DNA of 64,000 nucleotides. It comes from JAILLW01 sp045640525 (lineage in GTDB: Bacteria; Bacillota; Clostridia; Lachnospirales; Lachnospiraceae). Under the pieces are notes generated by a model. That model ran no database searches. It saw only the letters and a list, made by a program, of their open reading frames with translations, and was not told the origin of the DNA. The translations under genes were made by a program, and so were the position numbers. The stretch's first letter is position 1. Each line of letters begins with the position of its first letter. This document shows, piece by piece, positions 62,948-64,000 of this stretch. The stretch lies in NCBI GenBank assembly GCA_045640525.1, contig JAZUFE010000002.1:59717-123716 (forward strand). Direction: 5' to 3'.

Positions 62948-63769
62948 GTGAATAATCTGATACTGATCACCGACATTTTGGCATACATTGAAGCCAATCT
63001 TACCACCGACATTAAAACCGATGATATAGCCAAAGAATTATATTGTTCAAAATCTTCCGTAGAAAAGCTTTTCAGAGTTGTAACGTGTATGAGTATAAGG
63101 GATTACATGATTCGAAGACGGATGAGTCTGGCAGCCAAGGACATCATATCAGATGCGGAGGATTCTTTGCTGAATATAGGAATACGTTACGGATACGGCA
63201 GTAACGAAGCTTTCACAAGATCCTTCAAGAGCATTTGGCATGTCACACCGTCACAGTATCGTAAGAACCCTGTGCGCTACGAATTGTTTCCGGCACTTCG
63301 TCTGGACCGAGAACTTATGGAGGACAAAAATATGCAGAATAAGAAAAAAGTTGATATCAGTGAATTGTACGATTATTTGAAAGAAAGAAGAAACTGTTAC
63401 TTCGTCGGCGTGGACATTAAAGGTCTCGTCCCAATTAACGAAATTGCACATGAGGCAGGCGATATTTCCATACTGACGGCGATGGACAGACTGTCCGAGG
63501 CAGTAGGCGATGAAGATATTGTTTTCAGAATAGGTGGCGATGAGTTTGTAGCTTTGACAAACTCAGAGGATCCCGAGTATGCCCAAAATATTGTAGATAA
63601 GGTACTGTCGCGAAACGGTGAGGTATTTAAGTATAAAGATATTGAAATCCCGCTTGCCTTATATTCATCGTACTATAGAATCACATCAAAGAATTTAAGG
63701 TATTCGGAACTGTTTTGCGAAATGCAAAAACAGGTTGATGTGGCCAAATTTGAGAGTATAAACAATTAG
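62948..63769 (+). CDS. AraC-type HTH regulator fused to a GGDEF domain
   Basis: Protein of 273 residues. Residues about 5-108 are two AraC/XylS helix-turn-helix units (ELYCSKSSVEKLFR; IGIRYGYGSNEAFTRSFKSI; ending in TPSQYRKNP). A linker follows, then a compact GGDEF-like domain (about 138-258) with an intact GGDEF at 196-200 (FRIGGDEFVAL). The N-terminal cyclase motif is altered: VGVDIKGLVPINEIAHEAGD stands for the usual DIDNFKKIND...GHAVGD. No RxxD site is seen. The start is GTG with AAAGGAG 9 bases upstream. It could be a nucleotide-sensing transcription factor or a weak cyclase. Confidence 0.82.
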   Translation: MNNLILITDILAYIEANLTTDIKTDDIAKELYCSKSSVEKLFRVVTCMSIRDYMIRRRMSLAAKDIISDAEDSLLNIGIRYGYGSNEAFTRSFKSIWHVTPSQYRKNPVRYELFPALRLDRELMEDKNMQNKKKVDISELYDYLKERRNCYFVGVDIKGLVPINEIAHEAGDISILTAMDRLSEAVGDEDIVFRIGGDEFVALTNSEDPEYAQNIVDKVLSRNGEVFKYKDIEIPLALYSSYYRITSKNLRYSELFCEMQKQVDVAKFESINN

Positions 63770-63814
63770 AAGAAAGCAAATCAAAAAATATATTAAATAA
63801 ATGTTAAAATCATG

Positions 63815-63843
63815 TTGACATTCAAAAGGTGATTTGCTAATAT
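63815..63843 (+). promoter_or_regulatory. consensus sigma-A promoter, probable rRNA operon promoter
   Basis: TTGACA (63815-63820), a 17-base spacer and TAATAT (63838-63843) make the best promoter in the window, preceded by an A/T-rich stretch (63780-63810) that could be an UP element. Transcription would start near 63850. Confidence 0.75.
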
Positions 63844-63845
63844 AT

Positions 63846-63873
63846 AAAACGCACGCGACAAGCGTGCGTTTTT
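63846..63873 (+). terminator. terminator-like hairpin at the transcription start
   Basis: AAAACGCACGC (63846-63856) pairs perfectly with GCGTGCGTTTT (63862-63872) around the loop GACAA, giving 11 bp followed by T. It would end transcripts entering from the AraC-GGDEF gene. Because it begins at or within a few bases of the start site of the promoter at 63815-63843, new transcripts carry only part of the left arm. Confidence 0.7.
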
Positions 63874-64000
63874 GAACCTTGACAGTAGAACAGCAATGCA
63901 ACCCTGAAGATTCCAAACAAAGAATCGGGACACTCTGGACCGATTCGGGAATAATTCAGAGAAGTGACAGAGGAATCTGTCACGCGAACAACCTTAAGAA
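63874..64000 (+). ncRNA. structured leader, probably upstream of a 16S rRNA gene
   Basis: No coding sequence is visible. GAACCTTGACAGTAGAAC (63874-63891) resembles the boxA-type antitermination segment that precedes rRNA genes in Firmicutes. It is followed by an imperfect long helix: CTGAA and ATTCC (63904-63914) pair with GGAAT and TTCAG (63948-63959), enclosing GAATCGG (63922-63928) with CCGATTC (63940-63946). A second hairpin is GTGACAG (63964-63970) with CTGTCAC (63977-63983). The mature 16S start is not within the window, so the assignment is inferred. Confidence 0.5.

Noticed and set aside
63879..63884. Second TTGACA as a -35 element
   Set aside because: No -10-like sequence occurs 16-19 bases downstream. 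The hexamer is better explained as part of a boxA-like leader segment.
1..64000. CRISPR arrays, insertion sequences, prophage or toxin-antitoxin modules
   Set aside because: No regularly spaced repeats, transposase or phage genes, or small toxin-like gene pairs were seen on either strand.

Overview
The window is a gene-dense, almost entirely plus-strand piece of chromosome from a low-to-mid GC Firmicute. The best fit is a motile Lachnospiraceae member (class Clostridia). Reasons: ftsEX next to a coiled-coil M23 hydrolase and a CtpA peptidase; mbl followed by flhO and flhP; comFC followed by yvyF; cdaA followed by a YbbR gene; TTG and GTG starts; strong AGGAGG ribosome sites; and several uncharacterised membrane proteins and a Hint-domain secreted protein of a kind I associate with this family. 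Family and genus are inferred from gene content, not from a database match.

Layout. 1-94 (minus) is the 5' end of an acyl-ACP thioesterase gene running off the left edge. 344-1816 is a secreted or lipid-anchored InlB-repeat/Hint protein. 2100-8324 is a cell-wall operon: a CdaR-type regulator, ftsE, ftsX, M23 endopeptidase, ctpA and a degenerate SGNH protein. 8413-13258 is uvrB-uvrA, preceded by a candidate LexA (SOS) box. 13456-16456 is mbl plus flagellar rod genes. 16466-19823 is recD2, comFC and yvyF. 19839-23354 holds two unknown membrane proteins, then the c-di-AMP cyclase gene cdaA and its YbbR partner. 23426-23689 is a stand-alone HPr. A DUF3048 lipoprotein (23747-24901) is the only complete minus-strand gene and is divergent from the next block.

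25074-44664 is a large exopolysaccharide cluster: rfbD, gmd and fcl (GDP-L-fucose), a LIC_10190-like membrane protein, eight glycosyltransferase or sugar-phosphate transferase genes, a Wzz-type chain-length protein fused to a kinase-like domain without a P-loop, and an EpsG-type polymerase. Three genes that do not obviously belong sit inside it: an aconitase-superfamily hydratase, a zinc-ribbon membrane protein and a TPM-domain membrane protein. metG and a lipase-like hydrolase follow. 48059-50808 holds a GNAT, a YesL-like protein and a diguanylate cyclase. 50929-52038 is a multi-sugar ABC ATPase with codon use unlike its neighbours. 52122-62824 looks like one long operon: a second CdaR-type regulator, a radical-SAM activase, tadA, pseF, pseG, pfkA, dnaX, ebfC, recR, galM and three envelope or unknown genes. 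62948-63769 is an AraC-type HTH fused to a GGDEF domain. The window ends in a consensus promoter and a structured leader that I read as the start of an rRNA operon.

I found no CRISPR array, insertion sequence, prophage, tRNA or toxin-antitoxin pair. The most novel-looking items are the zinc-ribbon/TPM membrane pair, the Wzz fused to a dead kinase-like domain, the AraC-GGDEF fusion, the SOS box embedded in a terminator stem, and the secreted Hint protein.
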